Shown here: piece after piece, positions 41,090 to 52,302 of the stretch | Numbering within the stretch: position 1 is the stretch's first letter | Layout: each line of letters begins with the position of its first letter | Origin: Ectocarpus siliculosus | Lineage: Eukaryota > Sar > Phaeophyceae > Ectocarpales > Ectocarpaceae | NCBI GenBank assembly: GCA_000310025.1 | Contig: FN648195.1 | Span: 242,825 to 306,824, forward strand | Length of the DNA stretch: 64,000 nt | Direction of reading: 5' to 3' | The notes under the pieces: generated by a model | What the model saw: only the letters and a program-made list of their open reading frames with translations | The model's database searches: none | What the model was told of the DNA's origin: nothing | Position numbers and translations under genes: made by a program

Positions 41090-44000
41090 GTGGGCTTTAA
41101 CACGTCTCCACGTACGACTTGTAAACGTTGGAACCACTCGGCTACTTACTGCGTGTTGGACGCCGCTGCCGCGCCGCTAAACTTGGTGGTGGTTGGCGCT
41201 TCCTCCTTCGGTATTCGCCTTGCGCAGGGCCCGGACGGTCAGTGGGTGCCTCCGCTGGAATCCATTGCAGCAGACGGAGGGCTACAGCCCGTTGCCCTCG
41301 ACGGGGTGACGCGTTCGTCGCCAAGAATGCTCGACGTCATCATCAACCTTCTGGCGGTGTCGGCGTGCGTGCTTGGTCCCTACATGGCGATGACCGGGTT
41401 GAGGTAGGCTGTGGACGGAGCTTCAATTTTCAGAGTGCTGTGTGCGTCGAGCATGTGCGTGGGTGCTTGCGTGTGTACTGCGTTGGGCCGGCGGCTTAGG
41501 TACGTGCGTGTGGGGGTTGGCCATGGCGTATCGTGCACCCACACCTCAAGCAAGCTGTTTGTTCAGGAACAAGGTCAACAACTGGCACCATGAAGCGGCG
41601 ATATCCCCTCGCCAGTTGGTTTTCCTCCAAAAATGCCGTACAAGCTTATATGAACCGCCGCAGCAAGTCGTCTTCCTACCACCCGCCCGCCTGCTCCCGG
41701 CGTTTCCTCAGCCGCCCCCGCACCAACACCATCCTGATGGGAATGGAGATTGGTGCATTCAAGGCGGCCAACGCGTCATATCTCATCTCTGGGAGCTATG
41801 TGGTGAGGCTGCGATGCTAAGCCTAGCAAATGTAGAGCCAAATGTATAGCCCTACCAATGAAGTGGGTGCGCACAGAGGACAGCGGCGTTTAACCCAAAG
41901 GAGTACATATATGGCTCATTTTACATGCAGGGTGGAAAGGATACCTAGCCCCCGAGCCCACAAGACAGGGTGTTTAGCACTGCGCTGGGTTGGTCAATAT
42001 GTCTGTACAATGAAATCTACAGGTTTTCATCAGAATCTGTGGTCTCATCGTCGACACATGTTACATTGCGTTCAAAGAAATTTCGTCAACTGTGGCTGTA
42101 CATCGTCTCGTTCGACGCCTGGAAACAGAAAACAAAGGTGTGTACTTGCTGGGACAAAACGCATGTGAGGAGGACAATAGTGCTCCAAGTTGATCGTGAC
42201 AACGAGTTCTTCATGACTTTCCTCCTACCCCTTTCCCCTCCGTTTCCCTCGCCTGTACCTTCCGTTTTACTCGCAGATGGCCTTTGTGGGTGCAGTCACC
42301 TTCGGGATGCTGGTCGGGTACCTCGCGCTTCACCATCGAGCTATGGCCCGATGGAACACTGTGGCCGGGCTCGCGGTTCCTGCACTCTTTGTGGTACGCG
42401 GTATGCGAAGCCATCCACCAAACTGAGGCATTTGTTTTGGATTGGTGGCCAAGAATTGTGTTCGACATGCTCTTGTGCTTCTAGGCCTTTGATGTACTGG
42501 TTGAAAGTGGGCAGTCGATATGAGACGTGTGTTCATCCTGTGCTAAACGGTAGAAGCAGCAGCAGCAGCAGCAACCGCAGCTACTGAAGCTCGCGGCGGT
42601 ATCAGCTGGTGTGTGACTCTCGTCTCTCAGCCACACTGGCTTTGTGGTGTCGTGCGCTGCAATGATGAGCTTAGCCTCGTTTGGTCGTTCGTTGGCAAAT
42701 ACTTTTTGAATTCGCGCGTCTATTGCTGTGTTCTCTGTTGAACCAGCTCATCGACATCGGCATGATATCGGACATCGGGTCGCGGTACGTCTGCTGGGCC
42801 ATTTTTTTCGTTCTGACGGTGAGGTTAACAATCCTGTCTCGCAGATCGCTGTAGGGATCTGAACTCGTCCCACACGGCCACCGCACATTGCAAGTTGAGA
42901 CCAAAACCACTCTTGTTGGTTCGCATTGGATGGCACCGCAAGTCGTATGCTGAGACCATTGACCACTCTTGTTGGTTCGCATTGCCTCTATCTGTGACAC
43001 TCCTTCTTTTTCGTGTTTTCTTCCAGGTCACCTTTGCTGTGTTGGTGTTCCCGTCAGAGCACCATGCCAAGGGTTTCGTGGTGGCGACGGCAGCCACGGG
43101 GAGCTGCGTGCTGAAGCTTGGGCTCGGCCGATTGCTCGGCGAGTCGGGAGAGATATTCAAGATCCTTGACGATCCACTCGGCGACTGGTGCCACGTATCG
43201 AGGTCTGTTGCAGCGAACTTCCTCTCTTCCGTGTGTAAGATTTCTAGGCGGCGATGGCTTGAGGAGTCGCACGCGCGATGTGGAGAAATGTCTGCATGGG
43301 AATTTTCCAATAGTGTTGTGTGGTAGCACCGCAGTAGTACCTCACGTGCATTTACGGGGACATGCTCTCGATGGAGCTGAGAGTGGTGCACACGTCACGT
43401 GCACACCGCCCTCTCCAAACCCGTGATCCTCTGTCTTCCACTCTCCCTAGACCCACCTATCTCCCTGCATCCAACCTTCCCCGCCTTGTCCACATCGGCA
43501 TCACCACTTCATCTCTCTCATTATTCCCCCTGTGTTTCAACGCGTCTATCCCAACACAATCTTTCTCCAAACGCCTCTGCAGGATTTGCCAATCTCTGAT
43601 CTACGTGATGGGAGCGATGTTCTTCATCGGCCTCTCCTCTCAGAGGTGTCTGAGACCGCTTTCCAAGGACGTCAACAATGACGGTGTTACCACCAGCCTC
43701 GAGAAACAGAGGAGCGCTCTCTTCACGCCACCCCGGGCCCGATCTCCGCTGGGAGCGTCATCCGCGCGGTCCAGCACACACACGCTCACGAGACAGGACA
43801 CCTGTTCCACCAGCAGCGACTTCGAGATCGACGACAATCAAGAAGCGAGCGCCGGGGGGCAGCGACAATCCGGTGGCGACGGCGGAGATAAAGCTGCTGG
43901 ACGGCGGCAAGGAAACGAAAAGAAGGGTTTCCGCGACTACGACGAGGACGAAGCCTTCATCCTCGGGATAGGGGCGCGACGAGGACGAGCACCAGGGGCG

Positions 44001-45543
44001 TGGGAGCGCGTATCGGCTGGGACTAGGAGGTCAGTTCACGCGGGTTGGCCGTTCCACGCGTTGCTGAAATTCTCGTTCGTAGCGTGTGGGGGCTGTTGGT
44101 CTGGTGTTTCTCGATGCCAAAGGGGCAGCAACACCTGTAGCAGTGCAATCGGCATATTGGAGGCATAGAGGAAATACATGCACCCCAGGTGAAGACAACT
44201 GACGCCGCGCACGTTTGTTTCGCAGGCAGCCCACTGTTGTGTACAGAAACTATGTGAAGCATCATCGTGGGTTGGCCTCTCTCCCGGCGCGCGGCTTTCA
44301 ACCCGCTGTTCGACACCCGAGGCTAACCTTGTTCCTTCCATGCCCTTGCTTTCCCTCCCGACCGCCCCTTTTCCAAGCTTTCTACAACGAGTGCTCCGTC
44401 CTTTTTCCTCGTTCCGCCGCCACGAGCAAGCACCGGTGAGTGTTACCCCCGACAGCCCGACACCGGTCCCGATGCCACTCACCGGAGTGGACTCGAACGC
44501 CGTTGTTTCCAGCGAGGGCGACACGATCGAGCTCGTCATTCACAGCCCGCACAAGAGGGCTCTGCGTCCTCATCGGCCGTCGGGGTGGTTCGGCAGCGGT
44601 GGGAGCAGCGGCGGCAACAGCGGCGGCGGCGGCAGTGATCACCGCCAATCGATGCCGCAGTTTTGCCTAAGGGACGGACAAGACGGGGGTAACGACAGGG
44701 GCCTATCCTCCCCGTCAACTAACGACTACGAAGACGCGCTGAGTATCCTGTCCGCCTCGGAACTGGTCACGCCGGACGCAGAAGTACCAGCAGCCATAGC
44801 GCCGGCGGTCGCCAGTGCCGGCTCAGCCAACACCGAGGGGGCCCGAAGCGGACGGCTTGCTGACGCCTTTTCTGAGAAGTGGGGGTCTTGGGTGCAAGAC
44901 GTAAATTCTTCCGACAGTAATGACGACGGTTCAGGCGAAGGAAGGCGTGACGATGGACGTGATGGTAGCGGCTATCGACTTGCCTTCCAAGACAACGGAG
45001 AGGAAAAGAGCACCGCCGCTGGTGGCAGCGGTGGCGGCGGCGGCGGCGGCTGCCGCAGCGCGCGGGAGTTTGACAACGAGGTGCTCAGCCCCGTACCGAC
45101 AGAACCCAGACGAAGACCCGCCGTACTCCAGCGCCGCCGCCGCCGCCGCCGTCGCTGCCGCGGGTGCGGCCGAAACGGAACACGACAGTGACGGCCAGGC
45201 CCGGACTCGTCCCCCGTGTTCATCATCGAGCAGCTCCGTCTACGATGAGAAGTGGCTGTGGCGCCATCGCGATGGGGTTCTCCCCCCCACGAGCAGCAGC
45301 AACAGCAGCGGCTCTGCCGGAGCTCACGGGCCGGAACACAGCAGCGATTACGGTCCACGAGAATTCCCTCCGACCCGGCCGCCTGAAACCGATGCCGCTG
45401 GAGAAATCTCCAGCCGTAGAGAGCACGAGGACGACGTCGACTCGAGGCTTGAAACTGCAACAGCCGTGCCAAGTGCTAGCGCCCAACGTCAAGAGCCATA
45501 CGGAGAATCGGAGACCGGTTCCCTGCTGGAGATTGACCTCTGA
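41090..45543 (+). CDS. membrane segments and cytosolic tail, probable continuation of the GH16 gene
   Basis: Exons that fit splice rules: 41090-41403 (in phase with the GH16 exon; ends with LLAVSACVLGPYMAMTGL), 42277-42393 (AFVGAVTFGMLVGYLALHH and a second helix), 43027-43202 (FAVLVFPSEHH and VVATAATGSCVLKLGLG), 43583-44029 (LIYVMGAMFFIGLSSQR, then a Ser/Arg-rich stretch) and 44378 onward (Ser/Gly/acidic, disordered). At least one exon between 41403 and 42277 is missing from this chain, because the phases do not match. The last exon has two open frames: one stops at 45191, the other runs 44920-45543. The result would be a polytopic membrane protein with about five helices and a long tail. I do not recognise the family. 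Whether it is one gene with GH16 or a separate neighbour is open. Confidence 0.45.
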
Positions 45544-46770
45544 AGAAGGAACGGTGCGGCCTGTCGCGACAAGTGAAATGCCTGCGAGCATGGCCGGGTC
45601 GGGACAAGTAAACTGTTTGCCAGCATGGTTAACCCATTGTCCCCAACGCGTGTGTGCGTTGCAGTACTCGTAGTTCTGAAAATGGGTTTGGTATTTTTGT
45701 AGGGGAATCTGGCAGTAGGTCGGGGCTGAGTGTCGCATGAGGCCAATTTACAGAGAATCTCACCCAGCGCAGGATCGACATAATCACACAACAGAATCCA
45801 CAAGAGGACGTTTAAAACTCAAGCGATTAGCGTATAAACACATATCTTTGGCGTGCGAAGTTCGTGTTTCGTTGTATAGAGCCGTTCATTGTACAGTCGT
45901 ATGTTCCCTTCTTTTGTCGGTTACGCATTGCATAATTTGGTTCGGGGTATCACGGTGTACATGAGACATGAAAAGGTCGTAAGTTTGTGGGTTTGTCCGA
46001 AAGCTCGTACTCGTCGAGGTTTAGTGCTGCAATGGCGTTCGTTCCTTCCATGTACGTGTACGAGTGTTTTAGTCACGAGTTAGATGTTGAATTCACAGAG
46101 GGATCTACCACCACATGGTATGTGTAATATGTTGTAAACTAGAAGTATCTGCGTTGAGGGTGCATACGTCCAAAGTTGGTGAAGTTGATCGCTTTCCAGA
46201 CGTGGTGGATAGGACACCACACACGGTCAAATCAAACGCCGAGGTGTGCGTGGTCGCTTGTTACCGCGAACTACGCACCTTGGCGCACGCGAGCGCTTGT
46301 GAATGGTTGTGTCCGTTGTATTTCTTTGGCCTCCGAAAGAAGCTGAGGGTCTTATGAGACCCTCATGAAACTCTCAAGAAATTTCGGCTAGATACTGGGC
46401 TTTACGACAATTCCTGTGAAACAGTTACAGCTATTTTGTCACTAGTACGGTTGATTACCTTTACTTTAGCTTTGATATCTGCTGGCTAGGGTTCATCTAT
46501 TACTGGGGGTAGCTCGGGGTTAGCTCATGCATGGGTGATCAACATCGCTGATAAACCTAGCTACTCCAGCTTCCAACGCGGCTCACTCTGGCTATCCAGC
46601 GGTACGTCCGACGCTAGCTGCTCGAACAGCTGGTAGCTAGGATCTGACTAGGTAACATCGACTTGCAGTCCTAGCTGATCGCAATTGGCTTAGGTTCCTT
46701 CTTTGGTAAGAGCCGTGACAAGAGTCACGCGTATGGCGGAACAAGGCGGGGGTTCCACTGTTGATTCCGG
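45544..46770. other. no gene recognised
   Basis: Probable 3' flank of the preceding gene and intergenic DNA. Small frames only, with nothing of known family. Confidence 0.5.
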
Positions 46771-46772
46771 CA

Positions 46773-46862
46773 TATTATTGAGATATACCCCAGCCCTCAT
46801 TAGCCCCCTTCTCGGGGTGGCTGAATCATCGTTTTTACCCAAGCGCTACGTTGCTGCTACAT
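46773..46862 (+). repeat. about 90-bp repeat, left copy
   Basis: GAGATATACCCCAGCCCTCAT through GGGTGGCTGAATCATCG to CAAGCGCTAC recurs in the same orientation at 52027-52117. The two copies bracket the Gypsy graveyard and may be LTR fragments. Confidence 0.65.
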
Positions 46863-47129
46863 CCCCCCAGCACAAATGTGTTGGAAAACACAAAATGCTA
46901 AGGAGACGACAGAGCGCTTACTTCTCCCTCGCCAGGTCATACCACGCCGGGAAATAGACTTATACAAAGCACGGTGCCGCCCTTCCTAGATTAGACCTGC
47001 AAGGGCATTTAAACCTATTAGAGTGAAAAGCGGATGCCGGTCTTGAGGTCGATGTCGATGTTACATGTCAGAAATCATCAACCTCGAACGGCGGCCGTTC
47101 GTGCTTTAGCGTCGTAGACTGGTCTCCTT

Positions 47130-47330
47130 GACGAAGACGGTCTTCAGTTGAAGAATATAGTCTTCAACTGATGACGCCGATCTGCAACTGTCGAAGACGA
47201 TCTTAGCTGATAAAGGCGATCTTCCACTGCCGAAGATGCTCTTCCACTGCCGAAGGCTGTCTTCAACTGACGAAGGCGATCTCGAACTTCAACTGACTTA
47301 GAAGATTTCGAATTGAACAAGACGATCTTG
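47130..47330. repeat. degenerate 20-21-bp minisatellite
   Basis: About ten diverged units around GACGATCTTC(A/C)ACTG(A/C)CGAAG. They look array-like, but the spacing is irregular and there are no spacers. Confidence 0.75.
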
Positions 47331-48059
47331 TGCGTTCCTGATTTCACAACCACGACACCCCCCCCAGCTTCCCGCATACACAGCGCGGAGCTGCCGGCAG
47401 TGTACGACTTCAGTATTCTTGAACCTTCAACAGGGGAAGTCTTGTGACCAGGTCAATGCCTTGTCTTAACTCCCGTTTGAGTTCTTTCCAATCGTTGTCG
47501 CTGAATTCCACTCTCCAATACGGGTCGTAAGAGTCGCAGACTCGCCCTCGGCTAACGACGATGTTGCCTTCTTGGTCTGTGAGCTCCCTTCCTACTTCGG
47601 TCCCACAGGGGAATTCTTCCAGAGCTTCGGCCCAAGTGGTTACTTCCCGTTCTCCTCTCGAAGGTATTGCTGCGGGTCTCGGCGCTGTTGCTCTGCCGTG
47701 ACAGTCTTCCCACATGACGTGAAAGACGTCAAATTGCAAGGGTAAAAAACTGTCCTTGACGCCGTCTTCGGTGAGCCAGGAAAACATGGTGTCATCTTGA
47801 TGCTTGCCGTGATACTCCCACGCCCCTACCAACGATGTTTCTTGTGTGCCTTGAGCCACCCGTCGGTTCAACAACGTAAAGAGGGGAGCCGCTACGGGAG
47901 TCTGTGGCCAGTCCTATGTCTGGTGACGATGAGCTCCAGCAGCTTCCAGATGACTCCTATTGTCTCGTTCGTGGGTAGCGGGAAAGCAAACAGGAACTTG
48001 GTGGCTCGATCGACAATGGCCAGCGAGTACTTGCTGATCACCGGCTATCATCCAGATGC

Positions 48060-48206
48060 CGCATGCGGAAGAGGCCGTGGAGCAAACAACTTCACATGTT
48101 GCCTACACGCTTCTTGCGTCCGTGGGAAGTACTAGAGATGGACATTCGGGATATCAAGGTAACTTCTCACGAAGGTAAACTTGCCTTCGTGAGAAGTTAC
48201 CTCATA
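48060..48206 (+). pseudogene. inverted Gypsy integrase fragment
   Basis: The plus strand reads RKRPWSKQLHMLPTRFLRPW, then EVLEMDIRDIK, the part of Gypsy integrase between the zinc finger and the core, in opposite orientation to its surroundings. It ends in a hairpin (48155-48205) next to the gap. Confidence 0.7.
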
Positions 48207-48210
48207 TCCT

Positions 48211-48310
48211 NNNNNNNNNNNNNNNNNNNNNNNNNNNNNNNNNNNNNNNNNNNNNNNNNNNNNNNNNNNNNNNNNNNNNNNNNNNNNNNNNNNNNNNNNN
48301 NNNNNNNNNN
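48211..48310. other. assembly gap of 100 N
   Basis: Exactly 100 N, the usual placeholder for a gap of unknown size. The sequences on the two sides (about 48053-48100 and 48311-48352) are inverted copies of each other. Confidence 1.
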
Positions 48311-48689
48311 AGTTGTTTGCTCCACGGCCTCTTCCGCGTGCGGCATCTGAGCACATATTCTCTTACATCCTTCTTCAGCGTCGGCCAGTGGTACTTCTCC
48401 GCAATGATGATCGTGGTGCGAGCGATACCCGGGTGTCCGAAGGTGTCGTGTGCCAGAGCCAGTACTCCGGAGACAAGCTTACGAGCTGGAGCTACAACAT
48501 GTGTCTTACTCCGTGGCGCGTACCACAGGAGACTTTGATCGTCCAGGACGTAGTCCGCTGTCTCTCCCTCGCCGTCTCTAGCGCTTCTCTGATGGGCTTC
48601 AACAATAGGTCGTCCCGTTGGGCCCTCTTTAGCTCGGCGCTTTGCTTGTCACACAGAAGGTGGAAAACAGGGAGGCACCAGTGGCGGTA

Positions 48690-48835
48690 TGCCAGCAAGA
48701 GACTGTCACAACCGCAAAAAAAACTGTCGTCTAATGACAGGGAGGTCCTCGGAGTGCTATACGCGTTGGAACACTTCATAACAAACCGACGCTTTGCTTG
48801 TCGTTGGACACGACACCTAAGAGTGTTTGTCATAT
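48690..48835 (+). pseudogene. Gypsy RNase H fragment (plus strand)
   Basis: The frame reads YASKRLSQPQKKLSSNDREV, then LGVLYALEHFITNRRFAC, the start of a Gypsy RNase H domain (the usual EKELLAVV...F..YL region). It is opposite in orientation to the integrase pieces just to the left, so a junction lies near 48655. Confidence 0.75.
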
Positions 48836-49055
48836 TGTTGCACCACGTCACTTCAATGTCTCTACTATACTCTGGCGGTTTTCTAACGAACACTATTTTG
48901 CTTGTTGGAATTTGGCTGGGCGTTCCCTGTGTGTGCGACTGTGAATCGCGAGGTCGAGAGTCCAGATTTTCACCATCCCACGTTTCTACATGTCTGGTGA
49001 CACACATGTGTGTTGTTGATCCGGATGGGATACGGTATTCATTGTTTGGAGAATC

Positions 49056-50420
49056 TTGAAAACAACACGACGCAAACCAAACAGCAGTCCAAACAAAACA
49101 ACCAACCACAATGACAAGCGAACACCAACAGACGTGCAGCGCAAACAGAAAGACGGCCGCAAAGGACACACAGAACAAATAAACAGGCAAGCTCGGGAAC
49201 CCAACATCGACACACTGGAGACACAGGAGCACCGAGCCGTGACCGCCTTCACCTGTCATCAAAGACACGGACCACATGAACATCAACCAGCACCACCACC
49301 AGTAAGGAGGGTCACACCTTCGCCAGCCAGGAGGATCCCCTTCGCATCACCAGCACGGGGGCATCTTTTCGACTGGCCTCCGCACCAGCCCCGGTGGGTT
49401 TTACGAGCTGGGGGGGGGGTTCCACCAACCGTTTTTTAATCAGTCAGGAGGCTTCCACCCACCTGGAGGTTTTCCTCAACTTTCCCAGGGTCACGGGTTC
49501 CACCCTCAACCTCGTGCGGGGGGGGAGTCATTGGCCATCACCAACAACAGCAGCCAGGTCTTCTTTACGAAGGACCGCCTCAACCTCCGATGGGACCATG
49601 CACGGACCCGGGGTTGGAGGGTGGACAATAGGGGCCACAGCCGCACTCTCCGGTGTTCAGCATTAATGAGGTAGACCCCAAACAGCGTCATCACGTTTTG
49701 GAAAACATCAAGAAGCGCATCGCCCACGGCACGGGAGACGGAGGAGGCGACCACGCAGTTTTCCAACTACCTCAAGAGAGGCACGTCAAACCAGCGGCTT
49801 TACGCGCTCTGGATGACACGGCAACAACGGGTGGCGCACTTCATCGTGCACACCTAATGGTCGTGGGGGGGGGGGACGCTCGGAGACCTCCATCGTGGAA
49901 GACCAAGAATTGAGGAAAAGGCACTAGGAAGGACAGGAGACCCAGCATGCGTCGGAATCTCGTCGTCTGGACCACACGCACCGCCGAAGCATTCAGCGGC
50001 AGAGGGGACACATCTTCTTGGCGGGAGTGACGACGGGAAGCGGGAGCAGTAACAAAAGGACGCAGCGTCGGGTGCTTGGGAGGAAGCTTCCGGAGGATGC
50101 GCCGAGACCGGGCGCTTCGGAGGGCGCCACCAAACGTTACATCATGGACTCCAAGACCTGTTTGCAGTTTGCAGTCACGAACACGTGCAGTGCGGAATGT
50201 ATGCCAAGCAGAAGAAGATGGCAGCAGCGATGGAACTCGCCACCATTGAGGGGACCAATTCCTGTACGAGTACCCGGAGGAGGCGACTACGGAGGATCAA
50301 CCGGGAGAGTGAGCCCTGGGAGAGAGTCTCCTGGAGAACACACGAGATGTTCATCACACGCGGGAACTCGGCAACACACAGAAGGAGGCCGAGATTGCCA
50401 TTGTGATTCCCATTAGTATG
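49056..50420 (+). pseudogene. probable Gypsy gag region
   Basis: Plus-strand frames are Gln/His/Pro-rich (HQRHGPHEHQPAPPPVRR) and Gly/Phe/Pro-rich (GGFHPPGGFPQ), and lie directly upstream of a protease fragment. No zinc knuckle or single long frame is visible. The gag assignment rests on position and composition. Confidence 0.4.
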
Positions 50421-50499
50421 ATGTTTCCATCATCAAGGGCATCAAAACAAGCCTGGGTACCAGCACACCTTCGGGACAAGCGAACGTGCCATCGGAGTC

Positions 50500-51581
50500 A
50501 AACCGTTAATGTTCTAGTCGATTCTGGAGCGGGGGGAGGCCACTATGCGTCCTCGGCATTTATCCAAGGCGTGGAGAGGAGGCAGTATGGAGGAAAGAAC
50601 ATGGTGTCTAAGAAGGGAAGAGGTCGATTGAGAGAAGCCAACCCGAGCGACTGCTACGTGCCCCCGCTAACAATCGTGGGGACTGTGTGTGCTTTTTTTG
50701 GTATTCCCATCGATCGACGAGACTTTCGGCGTGAGAGTAAGGGTGGTGGAAGGACTCCCGGTAGGCCTCATCTTGGGCATGGTCCTTCATGCGTCGATAC
50801 CGGAGCACACTCGACTTCGGAGGTACGGGACCAGGATGGCTTCGACCGTCGCCCACGTCGTCCAGAACACCATTACTGCCATAACTGGAGCCTCAGAGAG
50901 GGCAAGCTAAATCTCAACATGGACACGACATCGAACCGGAGGAATAGGACGCGTCAAGACACGCGTTTTACACCACAGAGTGGAGGCCAGAGGAGGAAGA
51001 GGTCAAGAACTCCCAACCGTCTGAAGTCCTGGCAATCGAAGCTCTAGACTTAGGATCCACGGCGTGGGAAGATGAGGGAACTCTACAATGGCCCATCTAC
51101 GTCGACCGGGAGACGCAGGTGCCAGGCAGTGTGAGTGTAGAGCGTGGACGCACGAGTCAAGGGACTGATACCGAATGCCAAAACTCTAGTGTTGGTCTTT
51201 CCGATTGAGCCCTTCGAACGGGAAGGGGGGGCGACGCTCGGCATCTCCAAGGGAGTCCAGTGGTGGAGCCCGGGCCGCCGGATGAAGATCAAGGTGGTCA
51301 ACAAATCACAATCGCCCGCAACCATCACAAAGTCAACACAAGTCGCTCGGGCGGTAGCGGTGAATTGCGATGATGTGGAACGCATACTGCTACTGAAAGA
51401 ACCTAAACCAGAAAAGACCGTCGCCGAGCCCAGGAGAATAGAACCAGACCCGGGGCAAAGTCAGGTGAGTAAGGATTCAGCGGTGAACGTGGGCAGAGCA
51501 AGGATCGGACAGCTGAGCGCAGGAACACGCGAGAGACTGCTCCAACTTCTTCATCAAGAGTCTGTTCCCGAAAGACACTAA
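50500..51581 (+). pseudogene. Gypsy protease and start of pol
   Basis: VNVLVDSGAGGGHYASSAF has the D-S-G-A catalytic motif of retroviral-type aspartic proteases. After a frameshift, FGVRVRVVEGLPVGLILGM gives the typical second protease block (about 50710-50790). The frame 51144-51581 is the pre-RT region (VFPIEPFE, IKVVNKSQSPATITKSTQVA). The reading frame is broken between the pieces. Confidence 0.75.
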
Positions 51582-51586
51582 AATTA

Positions 51587-51904
51587 GTCGGAATCAACCA
51601 TGGGCGGAAAGTGGGGCTGCCACTCAAAGATGAGAATGTGTCTCCGATCGCCTATACGGTGGAGTTCTCACATGGCGGACATCCTCATGACACAGCTCCA
51701 TCGAGGACTCAAAATGGGAACCTACCGGTTTTCCAACTTTACGGGGTGCTCACGGATTGTGCCGGTGCCCAAACCCAATGGGACGTGCCGAATCTGTTGA
51801 GGATGTCCGCCATGTGAGGACTCCGTTGTGCTTTATAGTCGATCGTACTAACATTCTCATGTTTGAGTGGCAGCCCCCACTTTCCGCCCATGTTTGATTC
51901 CGGC
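51587..51904. repeat. foldback carrying an RT fragment
   Basis: Arms of about 100 bp are inverted copies (CATGGGCGGAAAGTGGGG on the left, its complement ending at 51892), around a loop of about 110 bp that encodes SRIVPVPKPNGTCRI, the beginning of a Gypsy reverse transcriptase. Confidence 0.8.
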
Positions 51905-52026
51905 TACATACCTTGGTGTCTGTCCGAAACAGACTATTGAACATCAAGAAGTAAGCAGTCGCGTGTTCCTGGGCTATGTTGTCCTGTCCTGACTGTGCTT
52001 CTTAATTTCCGCAATGATTCAGGTAT

Positions 52027-52117
52027 CTTTTGAGATATACCCTAGCCCTCATCAGTCCCCATCATAGGGTGGCTGAAGCATCGTATTTGCACAAGCGCTA
52101 CTGTACATTGCTGCTGA
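52027..52117 (+). repeat. about 90-bp repeat, right copy
   Basis: Second copy of the 46773-46862 sequence, about 80 percent alike by eye, in the same orientation. Confidence 0.65.
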
Positions 52118-52302
52118 TGTACACCTGACTCCCTCATGACACGAGCGTGCTTATTGTTTTCTCATGAGACTCTTTACTATGTACATCAATTTCGTTGTGT
52201 TGTTCTCTTCCACTTCGTCTACGCCCTCTTACTAAACATCATGAGAATCTCATGAGAACGTCTCATGAGACCGAGACTGTAATTTATCTTCAGTAAATGA
52301 TA

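Larger units (their letters stand above)
47410..48540 (-). pseudogene. Gypsy integrase fragments (minus strand)
   Basis: Reading downward: ALAHDTFGHPGIARTT, then EKYHWPTLKKDV (integrase zinc-binding region, about 48360-48480); YSLAIVDRATKFLFAFPLPT (integrase core, about 47960-48040); and a C-terminal region GTEVGRELTDQEGN...YWRVEFSDNDWKEL (47410-47874), like the Tudor/chromo-type ends of Gypsy pol proteins. The segment 48060-48310 between them is inverted and interrupted by the assembly gap. Stops and frame changes throughout. Confidence 0.8.

Noticed and set aside
47130-47330. CRISPR-like array of 20-bp units
   Set aside because: There are no unique spacers of even length, units are diverged and contiguous, and the genome is eukaryotic. 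It is a minisatellite.
49056-49439. Stand-alone Pro/His-rich gene
   Set aside because: It sits directly upstream of Gypsy protease fragments and has the character of a gag remnant. No independent gene signals.
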